Positions 28,862-35,661 of a DNA stretch of 64,000 bases are shown one piece after another. Position numbers and translations under genes: made by a program. Source of the DNA: Vibrio gazogenes (lineage in GTDB: Bacteria > Pseudomonadota > Gammaproteobacteria > Enterobacterales > Vibrionaceae); NCBI RefSeq assembly GCF_002196515.1, contig NZ_CP018835.1, positions 3,038,001 to 3,102,000 on the forward strand, given 5' to 3'. Each line of letters opens with the position of its first letter. The first letter of the stretch is position 1. A model generated the notes under the pieces. That model did not search any database. It was not told where the DNA came from and worked only from the letters and a program-made list of their open reading frames with translations.

Positions 28862-29314
28862 ATGACTATTCCATTCTGGCAAACCAAATCATTGGATGAG
28901 ATGAGCGAAAGCGAGTGGGAATCGCTGTGTGACGGCTGTGGCAAATGTTGCTTACATAAGCTAATGGACGAAGATACCGAAGAAGTTTACTACACCAATG
29001 TGGCCTGTAGTTGGTTGAACAGTAAAACGTGTGCCTGCAAGGATTACCCGAACCGTTTTCAATCCGGTGAGGAGTGTCTGAAACTAACCCGGGAAAATAT
29101 CGATGAATTTCACTGGTTACCGGAAACTTGCGCTTATCGTTTGTTAGCTCAGCATCAACCATTGCCCGAATGGCACCCGTTAATCACCGGCTCTAAATCA
29201 GCCATGCACGCAGCCGGAGAGAGCGTTCGCAACAAAGTCGTTTATGAAATTGATGTGGTAAATTGGGAGGATCACATTCAAAACGTACCTGATAGACTAA
29301 AGTCTCACAAATAA
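28862..29314 (+). CDS. ycgN: YcgN-family (UPF0260) cysteine cluster protein
   Basis: This 150-residue protein has the N-terminal [20 protein letters not shown] opening and the metal-type cysteines in [21 protein letters not shown] and CACKDYPNR, the UPF0260 pattern. The biochemical role is unknown. I chose ATG 28862; the longer frame from 28793 overlaps the promoter region and adds 23 unconserved residues. It is the last core gene before the accessory region, which begins within 15 bp of its stop. Confidence 0.9.
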   Translation: MTIPFWQTKSLDEMSESEWESLCDGCGKCCLHKLMDEDTEEVYYTNVACSWLNSKTCACKDYPNRFQSGEECLKLTRENIDEFHWLPETCAYRLLAQHQPLPEWHPLITGSKSAMHAAGESVRNKVVYEIDVVNWEDHIQNVPDRLKSHK

Positions 29315-29324
29315 TTTTAAATGG

Positions 29325-29467
29325 ACTGCCATTATAACCACCAGTCGATCTATCGCTTCTGAACGTTTTTGGTGCTTAGGGAGAGTAGGAAAATCTAATT
29401 CGACTAGGTCTTTTGAAAAGCAGTAACGAGCGTAGTCAGTTGTATTGCGGTCTTTGAGTAGGAACAT
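29325..29467 (-). pseudogene. Decayed N-terminal fragment of a tyrosine recombinase (left copy)
   Basis: Read on the minus strand from ATG 29467 this gives MFLLKDRNTTDYARYCFSKD and continues, identical in its first 21 or so residues to the fragment at 34954-35197. It then diverges, with a net 12-nt deletion made of two shifts relative to that copy, and runs out into ycgN-flanking sequence. Only the N-terminal arm-binding-like part is present; the catalytic domain is absent. It marks the left end of the accessory region. Confidence 0.7.
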
Positions 29468-29476
29468 GATCGTATC
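29399..29476. repeat. 78-bp perfect direct repeat, left copy
   Basis: Identical base for base to 35129-35206 and in the same orientation. It covers the 5' end of the recombinase fragment and 9 bp upstream of its ATG. Homology continues leftward at lower identity but stops abruptly on the right at 29476/29477, so that edge is a recombination junction. Confidence 0.92.
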
Positions 29477-29565
29477 TTCACGCCGTTGTAAATCAATTTC
29501 TGTGCACCAACTAATGCAGAAGAAAATTTACTACCACCCCTTACGAGAAAAATATCGCCGATCAT
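29477..29565 (-). pseudogene. 5' stump of a YiiX/YebB-like papain-fold hydrolase gene
   Basis: From ATG 29565, with AAGGAG 7 nt upstream, the minus strand encodes MIGDIFLVRGGSKFSSALVG and ten more residues before hitting the 78-bp repeat at 29476. 'GDIFLVRG...S' near the N-terminus recalls permuted NlpC/P60 (YiiX-like) hydrolases, although the stump is too short to prove it. The frame continues out of register through the recombinase fragment to a stop at 29404. The gene starts 29 bp after the preceding stop, as if the last member of that operon. Confidence 0.55.
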
Positions 29566-29594
29566 TCAGTATCTCCTTACGAACTAATACCGTG

Positions 29595-30344
29595 TTAGGC
29601 ATTAAATTTCTTGATAACGAAGTAACACATTGAATAGCATAAGTTTCTTCCAAGGCGAACAAATTCTTCTTGGCTAAATCCTAAAGGTATATGAGCCCCG
29701 TTACTAATAAAGGTGTACACAGAAGAAAGAGCATTCTCGTCTTTTTGGTCGATAAAACCTTTTGTCCTAAGGTAATTAAGTGAAGGCCCCCAAGTGTTAC
29801 CTGTTCTTACTGTCGAGAAGCCTTTATCGAAAGCAATTTCTCTGACCAGAGTTTCTAGTGCAATACGAATATTAGTTAAACTACCGTTATAATCTGGCTG
29901 GGCTTTTATAAAATCATCAGCCGAACGCGTTATAGCATTGACAATATCTTGCTTATGTACGATGGACGACTTTTGAGCTTCTTTAATCAATGCATCTTCA
30001 ACTGGTTCTCTACCCACAAAATTTGGATCTAGTGCTTTAACTGAGTTAGACTCAATTTGATATCCATCAAGAAGTAAAGATTTTTCCAGTATCTTAAATT
30101 GATCATCGAACTGATATTTGGGACTGGTTTTATTTCTTAACGTTCTCGCTGTATGTACAACCTCTAAGATGACATCAGACAAAAGTGTGTCTGAGGCAGA
30201 AAGTAGTTCTTCGGCTATTCCTGCTGGAGATGCTACTGCTCGTGGTGTAAAACCAAATTTATCAAATATCACAAAAACGGTTGGTTTTTCTATTACACTC
30301 AACAGTTGTGCTAAGGAAAATTTACTTCTTCTTGAAACTTGCAT
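29595..30344 (-). CDS. Possible abortive-infection-type protein
   Basis: This 249-residue soluble protein is not firmly recognised. The middle segment SPKYQFDDQFKILEKSLLLDGY (about 74-95) and the C-terminal half, with RIALETLVREIA, WGPSLNYLRTKGFI and SNGAHIPLGFSQEEFVRLGR, resemble AbiJ/Abi-C-like proteins as I remember them. No HEPN R-x4-6-H ribonuclease motif is visible. It is probably expressed with the four upstream minus-strand genes (68-bp gap). It is AT-rich compared with flanking core genes. A phage-defence role is an inference. Confidence 0.5.
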   Translation of the reverse strand: MQVSRRSKFSLAQLLSVIEKPTVFVIFDKFGFTPRAVASPAGIAEELLSASDTLLSDVILEVVHTARTLRNKTSPKYQFDDQFKILEKSLLLDGYQIESNSVKALDPNFVGREPVEDALIKEAQKSSIVHKQDIVNAITRSADDFIKAQPDYNGSLTNIRIALETLVREIAFDKGFSTVRTGNTWGPSLNYLRTKGFIDQKDENALSSVYTFISNGAHIPLGFSQEEFVRLGRNLCYSMCYFVIKKFNA

Positions 30345-30380
30345 ATATCCTCAAAATTATCGTAATGACAAACGTTTATT

Positions 30381-30410
30381 AGGCTGTCTTGAGCGACTTG
30401 TTATTTAGAG
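30381..30410 (-). repeat. attC-like remnant between two accessory genes
   Basis: On the minus strand TAACAAGTCGCTCAAGACA follows the stop of the 30413-30817 gene. It resembles the left end of Vibrio integron attC repeats (TAACAA...CTCAAGAG). The distal half is not recognisable, so this is at best a decayed site. Confidence 0.3.
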
Positions 30411-30412
30411 CG

Positions 30413-30817
30413 CTATTTCTGGGGTGAAACTGTACTTTCACTTTTGACAACAACGTTTTTTACAGCCTGACTTATCAATGCTCTGTATTGTTGTCTAGCT
30501 TCAAGTTCAGAGATTAATCCCTTCTTCTCTTGCTGATTGATAAATGCAATTGCATTTTCGATTTCCAAGCTGACCTTGTACTGGTTTTTCCAACCTTTTA
30601 TGTTGAACCCAAAGATGCCTAATGCGATAAAATGAAATACGTTCAAAGAAATAACTTGAATAGATTGAATAGATTGAATAACTGGTGAAAACAATCCAAA
30701 AAGACCATGCGTTATTATACCAAACAGAGTTCCCATACTTGTTGCCACTGGGTTTTTAACAAATAAAATATCTGTGGATATTTTTAAATACTTTGTTACT
30801 GCATCCATGTCTATCAT
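30413..30817 (-). CDS. Small membrane protein of unknown function
   Basis: This 134-residue protein has two hydrophobic segments (about residues 27-47 and 52-72: SMGTLFGIITHGLFGLF and VISLNVFHFIALGIFGF). A charged C-terminal tail follows with a helical region of Glu/Lys/Gln (IAFINQQEKKGLISELEARQ). I recognise no family. The ATG overlaps the stop of the upstream gene by 4 bp (ATGA), so the two are translationally coupled and may form one complex. Confidence 0.55.
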   Translation of the reverse strand: MIDMDAVTKYLKISTDILFVKNPVATSMGTLFGIITHGLFGLFSPVIQSIQSIQVISLNVFHFIALGIFGFNIKGWKNQYKVSLEIENAIAFINQQEKKGLISELEARQQYRALISQAVKNVVVKSESTVSPQK

Positions 30818-31611
30818 CCGGTTAATCCTTCAATCAAACCAACAAATTCTTCATTTTCTTCTGGAAGATCCGCTTGGAACACTTTTTTTCTTCCTGTACT
30901 ATCAAAATCGTCAGGATCTGAGTGCATTTCAATATATGATATAACTTCTCTAACTTCGTACTCGTTACTTCCGTAATACCCTTTACAAACACGGTATTCG
31001 ATAACCTTATGATTTAGTGTCAGCAACGAAAACATCACTATTACGGCACCGACTACCCAAAAGTTTACTTTTAGGCCAGAGAACAAAGGGAATAAAAAAG
31101 AAGTTACAAGAGCAATAGCAAGAAAAATATAACTTTTAGTGTCTTTTTCTATCCTGTCACCAAGTAACATACCAATTACAGTATTCTTATCAATTTCGCT
31201 TACGCTCTTGCTTTCTATTGAATTGTCTAATACCGTATTTACCAAACCTGAGTTTAGAAAAATCCAAATTCTTTTATAGAAATTACTTTTATTATTTAAT
31301 GAACTTGCTCGTCCTAATACTCTGATATTTTTGTTTAAATTCAGCAACATTTTGTAAGTAACAATCTCACTTGTCGTTTGACCGACGAGATTTTTTGCAG
31401 CGACCTCTCGCCACTTTTTGTAAAATTCAGGATCGTTTTTTCCTAATTTATCACTTGTAATTTTCGCTTTGTATTCTTGTATTAGTTCATCGTACTCTTT
31501 ACGTTTTCTTTCAAGCTTACGAGCTGAAAGCCAGTGGCTTATCAATGATACAACTCCAGAAATTGCTGCGGCTATCGCTGCTAATATACTAATATCCATC
31601 AAGTTCCCCAA
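30814..31611 (-). CDS. Membrane protein of unknown function
   Basis: This 265-residue protein has an N-terminal hydrophobic segment (about 6-26), a long charged coiled region rich in Lys and Glu (29-60), and two further hydrophobic segments at about 163-182 and 186-204. An acidic C-terminal tail ends the protein. This layout, a cytoplasmic helical domain between membrane spans, is seen in effectors of several defence systems, but no specific family is recognised. It is coupled by a 4-bp overlap to the next gene and follows the DUF3800 gene by 46 bp. Confidence 0.55.
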   Translation of the reverse strand: MGNLMDISILAAIAAAISGVVSLISHWLSARKLERKRKEYDELIQEYKAKITSDKLGKNDPEFYKKWREVAAKNLVGQTTSEIVTYKMLLNLNKNIRVLGRASSLNNKSNFYKRIWIFLNSGLVNTVLDNSIESKSVSEIDKNTVIGMLLGDRIEKDTKSYIFLAIALVTSFLFPLFSGLKVNFWVVGAVIVMFSLLTLNHKVIEYRVCKGYYGSNEYEVREVISYIEMHSDPDDFDSTGRKKVFQADLPEENEEFVGLIEGLTG

Positions 31612-31620
31612 TAATCTGCG

Positions 31621-31657
31621 CGCCCTAACAAATTACTCTTAAATTGTTTGTATATAA
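31621..31657 (-). repeat. attC-like remnant after the DUF3800 gene
   Basis: On the minus strand ACAAACAATTTAAGAG and, shortly after, TTTGTTAGGGC form a small imperfect inverted repeat. The first part resembles the opening of attC sites in some vibrios and the second the GTTRRRY right core. The central part expected of a full site is missing. Confidence 0.4.
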
Positions 31658-32788
31658 TCACTTTTTCATTTTAGCTGACTGATTATCAAGAATTTTTTGA
31701 TTCAACCTCTTTCCCGCTTCTAACTCTTCGGGCGATAGCTCTTGTTGCATAAGCTGAAGTTGCCTAGCTTTGATAATAGCTAATGACATTCCTCGTGATA
31801 TCCGGAAGTCTTCAGCATTTTCAAGAATTTGACTCTTGGTTAACAATAAATTTTGGTCTTTGATATCCCTTTGAATTAACCACAAGAATAAATCTACGAC
31901 TTGTAAGCCCGGAGACTTTTTAGACGATTCTAGTTTGAACTCCCCAAGCTCATATTCAACCCTTTCAAACTGTGGAATACCACCAAATTTGTCGTCCTCA
32001 TAATCTACACCGAAGAATATTTTGTGGTACTCGCGCATTGTTCCTTTAAATTCATCACTTTGATCGTGAACTAAAGCAGATACCCCTAAGCTTCTTGGTT
32101 TACAAAAGCGATGAATAGCAGTAAGAAGGCTCGAAAAAGCCACAATATTTGGCGTTTCCTTTTTATAGGCACTTTTGCCTTTTGCTGCTGTTAATGCGAA
32201 TATTTCTGGATTGTCTATCGCATAAGTCAAACCCTCGGTGACTACTTCACAAGCTCGAGCATCGAAAATGAATGGGGCACGTTCTAAAAGAACCTTAGAA
32301 ATTTCTATTAAACCATCTATGTCATCAAGTAAGTAGGAACTCCAAAACTTTTTATCAAGCTCGTCCTCTTCCATCATATCGTCGATCAATACACACAGCG
32401 TATGCCTAAATAGATCTGTCAAATACCACAACGGATGTACAGCTGGATTATCATATGAATCAAAGATGGTATCGACGAACTTTGTAGGGGCAATGTAACG
32501 CTTCTCGATTACTGTGTAATGGAACTGCCAATCTGTATCCTTTAATGCATCTAATAATTCTATACAGAGTGCATTAACTTTTTGCTCACCAAGCTCGAAA
32601 CCGTGCAACCTTTCCAAGCTATTCTCATCACAATACTTTGCAACTATCGGTGACACTATAGGTTCTATATCTCCTGTAGATATCAATGCCCCTTGATAGT
32701 ACAGAGGTGATTTTTCACAGAAAATTTCTTTACCTGAATGACCAGATTCATCGGCATAAATGAATACACCATCTATTTCTTTGCTCAT
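31658..32788 (-). CDS. DUF3800 family protein
   Basis: This 376-residue protein opens with the DUF3800 signature VFIYADESGHSG (acidic pair near residues 13-14) and ends its core with SSKKSPGLQVVDLFLWLIQ, where Asp completes the acidic set. In between lies VSALVHDQSDEFKG. DUF3800 proteins have an RNase-H-like fold and are suspected nucleases, often found in mobile or defence-linked loci; activity has not been established for this one. It lies 38 bp after the upstream membrane-protein gene. It could be the catalytic component of the cluster. Confidence 0.8.
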   Translation of the reverse strand: MSKEIDGVFIYADESGHSGKEIFCEKSPLYYQGALISTGDIEPIVSPIVAKYCDENSLERLHGFELGEQKVNALCIELLDALKDTDWQFHYTVIEKRYIAPTKFVDTIFDSYDNPAVHPLWYLTDLFRHTLCVLIDDMMEEDELDKKFWSSYLLDDIDGLIEISKVLLERAPFIFDARACEVVTEGLTYAIDNPEIFALTAAKGKSAYKKETPNIVAFSSLLTAIHRFCKPRSLGVSALVHDQSDEFKGTMREYHKIFFGVDYEDDKFGGIPQFERVEYELGEFKLESSKKSPGLQVVDLFLWLIQRDIKDQNLLLTKSQILENAEDFRISRGMSLAIIKARQLQLMQQELSPEELEAGKRLNQKILDNQSAKMKK

Positions 32789-32813
32789 ATTCCACCTTAA
32801 ACTTGATTGTAAA

Positions 32814-32860
32814 TCTAAAGGCGCATTCAGCGGCTTGGGCGCTGCAATGCTTTGTTAAGT
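32814..32860 (-). repeat. attC-like site overlapping the end of the 32827-33498 gene
   Basis: On the minus strand ACTTAAC (fits the RYYYAAC core) leads into AAAGCATTGCAGCG, then CCCAAGC, then CGCTGAATGCGCC and TTTAG. The arms GCATTgCAGCG and CGCTGAATGC pair with one unpaired G, as in attC hairpins, and AAAG/CTTT extends the stem. The reading frame runs into it, giving a C-terminus NKALQRPSR of a type often produced when cassette genes read into attC. The right core is degenerate. Confidence 0.5.
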
Positions 32861-33498
32861 TTCATTGCCCTTCGCTCAAGACAAAGTTCGTCAACTTTTC
32901 TTTTGCACCAAATCAACAATGAGGTAACCATAGTTATTACCGCAAGAGATATAGCAATTTCTGAGTACGCACCTGCAAGATAAGAAACTTTTTGGACTAG
33001 GGCGTAAACAGACGTATTTTTGATAAAAAAATAAAAAACACACCAGACTAGACCAATCATAAATGTCGCTAATGTAAGGCTTGGCATGGGGGTGCGTGCT
33101 TCGCTTTTTGCTCTTTCCCAATCATGTTTAAGCAATATAGAAACTCGTTCCTCCAGAATACAAAAGCGCTCATAGTTTGGTTCGTTACAGAGCCTTTTAA
33201 TGCACTCTAAAATTTCTCTATCTATGGTATGCTCAGGCTCTGGATTCAAACTAAGCTTCAAATATGTAGATGCTTTTCTCGTTTTAGAAAGTCGTTCTCC
33301 ATTAAGCTGTGGTGAGTTTACTGCTTCATTCAAGGAAACCATTGTTTCTTTTATTTTTTCTCGCCATTTGGCTCTTTCTTCAGTAATGTATTTGAGAGCA
33401 ATAGTCTCTTCATGTGACCTTCTCGTAAAAAAAGCTGTTACAAGTGCTGCGAACACACTAGACCCTAGAACAATCCCAATAATCTTTATTATCTCCAC
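32827..33498 (-). CDS. Membrane protein of unknown function
   Basis: This 223-residue protein has one N-terminal hydrophobic segment (about 5-23) followed by a charged helical stretch with YITEERAKWREKIKETM, a pattern I have seen in uncharacterised bacterial membrane proteins. Two more hydrophobic segments lie at about 142-160 and 175-197, and the basic tail ends in NKALQRPSR. It is the first gene of the minus-strand run. Promoter sequence should lie in 33499-33700. The function is unknown. Confidence 0.55.
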   Translation of the reverse strand: MEIIKIIGIVLGSSVFAALVTAFFTRRSHEETIALKYITEERAKWREKIKETMVSLNEAVNSPQLNGERLSKTRKASTYLKLSLNPEPEHTIDREILECIKRLCNEPNYERFCILEERVSILLKHDWERAKSEARTPMPSLTLATFMIGLVWCVFYFFIKNTSVYALVQKVSYLAGAYSEIAISLAVITMVTSLLIWCKRKVDELCLERRAMKLNKALQRPSR

Positions 33499-33529
33499 AG
33501 ACTCTCTCTTTAAAACTTAACTGGTATTA

Positions 33530-33655
33530 GGCAGACAATGTCTACCTAAAGCACGTTGTGTAATCCGTTAAACTCTTCATTAATTCCGACCAAGTTTGGC
33601 TAAACTTACCTTTATAGAAGTCGGTCTTTGATTAGGCAGTTAACAAACTGCCGAC
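33530..33655. other. Hairpin-rich leader of the accessory gene run
   Basis: The stretch between the IS and the first accessory gene contains TTAGGCAGACA / TGTCTACCTAA (about 33530-33554, 10-11 bp with a G-T), AAGTTTGGCTAAACTT and GGCAGTTAACAAACTGCC (7-bp stem). Several nested inverted repeats suggest a regulatory leader or further decayed recombination sites. Confidence 0.4.
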
Positions 33656-33747
33656 ACTTTGCATCTGACACACCATAATCAACTTGATACATAGTTAATC
33701 ATTACTCAACGCAGGTCAACTAATGACAACAGGGTTCTACCCCGTTT

Positions 33748-34572
33748 TCACGGACGGTTTAGTAAAGACGTAAACTTGCTGTCTTGATTCGCCAGTCTAC
33801 GTCTCATTCTTGGATTATGGAACCGTTCGATATAATCAAAAATATCTGCTCTGGCTTCATTTCTTGTCCGGTATTGTCGATAGTTGATTCGTTCCCGTTT
33901 CATCACACCGAAGAACCCTTCACAAGCCGCGTTATCTGCACAATGGCCTACAGCACTCATGCTGCTGTTTAAGTTCTTTTGCTTGAGAAAGCGCTGATAG
34001 TCTCCGCTGGTAAATTGTGTGCCACGATCTGAATGTAAGATGATATGATGTCTTTCCTGTCGCTGCCAAACCGCCATTTCGACGGCTCGAATCACCATAT
34101 GACGGTCTTGTCGATGATGCATCGACCAGCCAACGATGAGCTTGCTAAACAGGTCAAGCACTACACACAGATAAAGTTTCCCTTCAAGTGTCCCAATTTC
34201 TGTAATGTCTGTGACCCATTTGGTTTCCGGCTCCAAAGCATGAAAGTCCCGCTCAAGATGATTCTTTAAACCATCAGGACGTACGGACTTTCGCTTTGCC
34301 CCTCGACCTTTTTTTCGCGGCCAGCCATAAAGTCCATTCGCTGACATCAGCCTGGCCACACGATTTAAGCTCGCTTTCAACCCTTCGGCTTGCAGATCTT
34401 CGTGCATACGTGGTGCGCCGATAATGCCGCCGCTATCATCATGGAGTTCGCGCATTCGTTTTAATAACGTTGCGTTAGCAAGAGCACGCGCACTTGGCTG
34501 ACGTTCCACCCAAGCGTAATAACCACTAGGGGAGACGCGCAAACAACGGCACATGAGGCGAACAGAAAACAC
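33748..34572 (-). CDS. IS3-family transposase OrfB
   Basis: This 274-residue frame holds the HTH_21 region and the rve integrase core. Catalytic residues are [15 protein letters not shown] (first Asp), HSDRGTQF (second Asp) and [14 protein letters not shown] (Glu, DDE). Translation as a frame of its own would start at a GTG. Upstream codons in the same frame read [10 protein letters not shown] and join the end of orfA, so the active product is most likely an OrfAB fusion made by -1 frameshifting near CCAAAGAG at the orfA end. Confidence 0.9.
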   Translation of the reverse strand: MFSVRLMCRCLRVSPSGYYAWVERQPSARALANATLLKRMRELHDDSGGIIGAPRMHEDLQAEGLKASLNRVARLMSANGLYGWPRKKGRGAKRKSVRPDGLKNHLERDFHALEPETKWVTDITEIGTLEGKLYLCVVLDLFSKLIVGWSMHHRQDRHMVIRAVEMAVWQRQERHHIILHSDRGTQFTSGDYQRFLKQKNLNSSMSAVGHCADNAACEGFFGVMKRERINYRQYRTRNEARADIFDYIERFHNPRMRRRLANQDSKFTSLLNRP

Positions 34573-34601
34573 ATCGCGGCAACGCGATATCGCAAGATAC
34601 C

Positions 34602-34895
34602 TTACGGTAACTCTTTGGCGAAGAACGTTGCCGCTTCTCGCAAAAAATCACGTTCCTTTTTCACTTTAGCTAATTCGCGTTTTAGCCTCGCCATTTCTTC
34701 ATCACGAGGAGAGCCTGTGCCTTGAAATGCTTTATCTTGTGACTGCTCCGCCTCTCGTTTCCAACGGTTTAATAAGTTAGGGTTGATGCCGATATCTAAT
34801 GCTATCTGACGACAACTCACACCCGGTTGCTGAGTCAGCGCAACGGCTTCGCGTTTGAATTCTGCAGAATATTTTCTTCGCTTGGTCATAGACAC
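34602..34895 (-). CDS. IS3-family transposase OrfA
   Basis: The 97 residues form an HTH_Tnp_1 domain ([38 protein letters not shown]) followed by a leucine-zipper-like helix ([24 protein letters not shown]). This is the usual OrfA that binds the ends and supplies the N-terminus of OrfAB. The frame is intact. Confidence 0.9.
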   Translation of the reverse strand: MSMTKRRKYSAEFKREAVALTQQPGVSCRQIALDIGINPNLLNRWKREAEQSQDKAFQGTGSPRDEEMARLKRELAKVKKERDFLREAATFFAKELP

Positions 34896-34953
34896 TCCTT
34901 TTAGGCATAGTATGCCTCTTTATAGATGTGTCCGTAAAATATGGGTAGAACCC

Positions 34954-35197
34954 GACGGATGGCTTTTAGCTCAGACCTTAATCTTTGGATCGTACTTGGA
35001 ATATCACCCTTAGTATCACAAGTCGATATAAAGCTTCGAATATGACTCATGACAACCATCAATCGGTCTATAGCGTCTGAACGCCTTTTGGTGCTAAGGG
35101 AGAATCTTAGCTCTGCTGGAAAACCTATTTCGACTAGGTCTTTTGAAAAGCAGTAACGAGCGTAGTCAGTTGTATTGCGGTCTTTGAGTAGGAACAT
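34954..35197 (-). pseudogene. Truncated tyrosine recombinase (integrase), N-terminal 81 codons
   Basis: From ATG 35197 the minus strand encodes MFLLKDRNTTDYARYCFSKD, then IGFPAELRFSLSTKRRSDAI. This matches the N-terminal arm-type domain of phage and island integrases ('elrfSLkTrdrreA'). The frame is cut by the IS at 34953, so the catalytic R-H-R-Y domain is missing. It lies 78 bp from tRNA-Ser, the usual position of an island integrase next to its tRNA attachment site. A second copy of its start is at 29325-29467. Confidence 0.7.
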
Positions 35198-35206
35198 GAT
35201 CGTATC
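35129..35206. repeat. 78-bp perfect direct repeat, right copy
   Basis: Identical to 29399-29476. To the right it continues into the recombinase leader and the tRNA-Ser terminator. To the left it continues into the recombinase frame. Confidence 0.92.
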
Positions 35207-35225
35207 ATGCCAAAAAGTTACCATA

Positions 35226-35267
35226 ATGAAAAAGCCCGAGTTCTTGTCTATCAAGGGCTCGGGCTTT
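35226..35267 (-). terminator. Terminator downstream of tRNA-Ser
   Basis: AAAGCCCGAG / CTCGGGCTTT (10 bp, 17-nt loop). Read on the minus strand it ends in TTTTTCATTAT, 8 bp after the tRNA CCA end. Confidence 0.85.
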
Positions 35268-35274
35268 CTACATG

Positions 35275-35365
35275 TGGCGGAGAGATAGGGATTTGAACCC
35301 TAGGTACGCTACTAACGTACGCCGGTTTTCAAGACCGGTGCTTTCAACCACTCAGCCATCTCTCC
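35275..35365 (-). tRNA. tRNA-Ser(UGA)
   Basis: The minus strand gives an acceptor stem GGAGAGAT / ATCTCTCC, an anticodon loop CTTGAAA with anticodon TGA, the long variable arm of tRNA-Ser (GCGTACGTTAGTAGCGTAC), a T-loop GGTTCAAATCC and encoded GCCA. The 3' end faces the accessory region. Confidence 0.95.
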
Positions 35366-35494
35366 TTAAGTGCAAAAATCATAACCATGATTGCTTTGCT
35401 TGTAAAGTCTTCAAATTGATTTTTATCAGTATTATGCGAGTTTGATTAGACTTTTATCAGTTAAGGCGGCTTTTTTATGCTTAGTAGAATGAAA

Positions 35495-35526
35495 AAAGGG
35501 AAGTTTTCATAAGAAAACTTCCCTTT
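35495..35526 (-). terminator. Terminator downstream of tRNA-Pro
   Basis: A perfect 14-bp stem AAAGGGAAGTTTTC / GAAAACTTCCCTTT with a 4-nt loop. On the minus strand it runs into TTTTTTC, 8 bp past the tRNA end. Confidence 0.88.
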
Positions 35527-35533
35527 AGGTGTA

Positions 35534-35610
35534 TGGTCGGACTGAGAGGATTTGAACCTCCGACCCCCGACACCCCATGACGGTGCGCTACCAAGCTGCG
35601 CTACAGTCCG
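35534..35610 (-). tRNA. tRNA-Pro(GGG)
   Basis: The minus strand gives acceptor stem CGGACTG / CAGTCCG with discriminator A and encoded CCA. The D-arm is TAGCGCAGCTTGGTAGCGCA, and the anticodon loop ATGGGGT within CCGTC...GTCGG gives anticodon GGG. The anticodon arm is the same as E. coli proL as I recall it. Confidence 0.94.
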
Positions 35611-35661
35611 ATGGCTTGTAATCTAACGCCTTTAATGAAACGAGTCAAGCAATAGGTTGAT

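Larger units (their letters stand above)
33732..34953 (-). mobile_element. IS3-family insertion sequence
   Basis: The element is bounded by inverted repeats GGGTTCTACCCCGTTTTCAC (left) and, reversed, GGGTTCTACCCATATTTTAC (right), both continuing GGAC. It is 1222 bp and encodes orfA and orfB in the usual -1 frame arrangement. I see no 3-5 bp target duplication: the left flank is ...ACAACA and the right flank GACGGA. It cuts a tyrosine recombinase gene at 34954, and the rest of that gene is not on the other side. Confidence 0.85.

Noticed and set aside
29315..33700. CRISPR array or prophage
   Set aside because: No regularly spaced repeats, no cas genes and no phage structural or replication genes were seen; the repeats present are a single direct pair and hairpins.
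34954..35197. Integron integrase (intI) remnant
   Set aside because: The N-terminus is of the phage or island tyrosine-recombinase type and does not resemble IntI, so it is not evidence for a resident integron.
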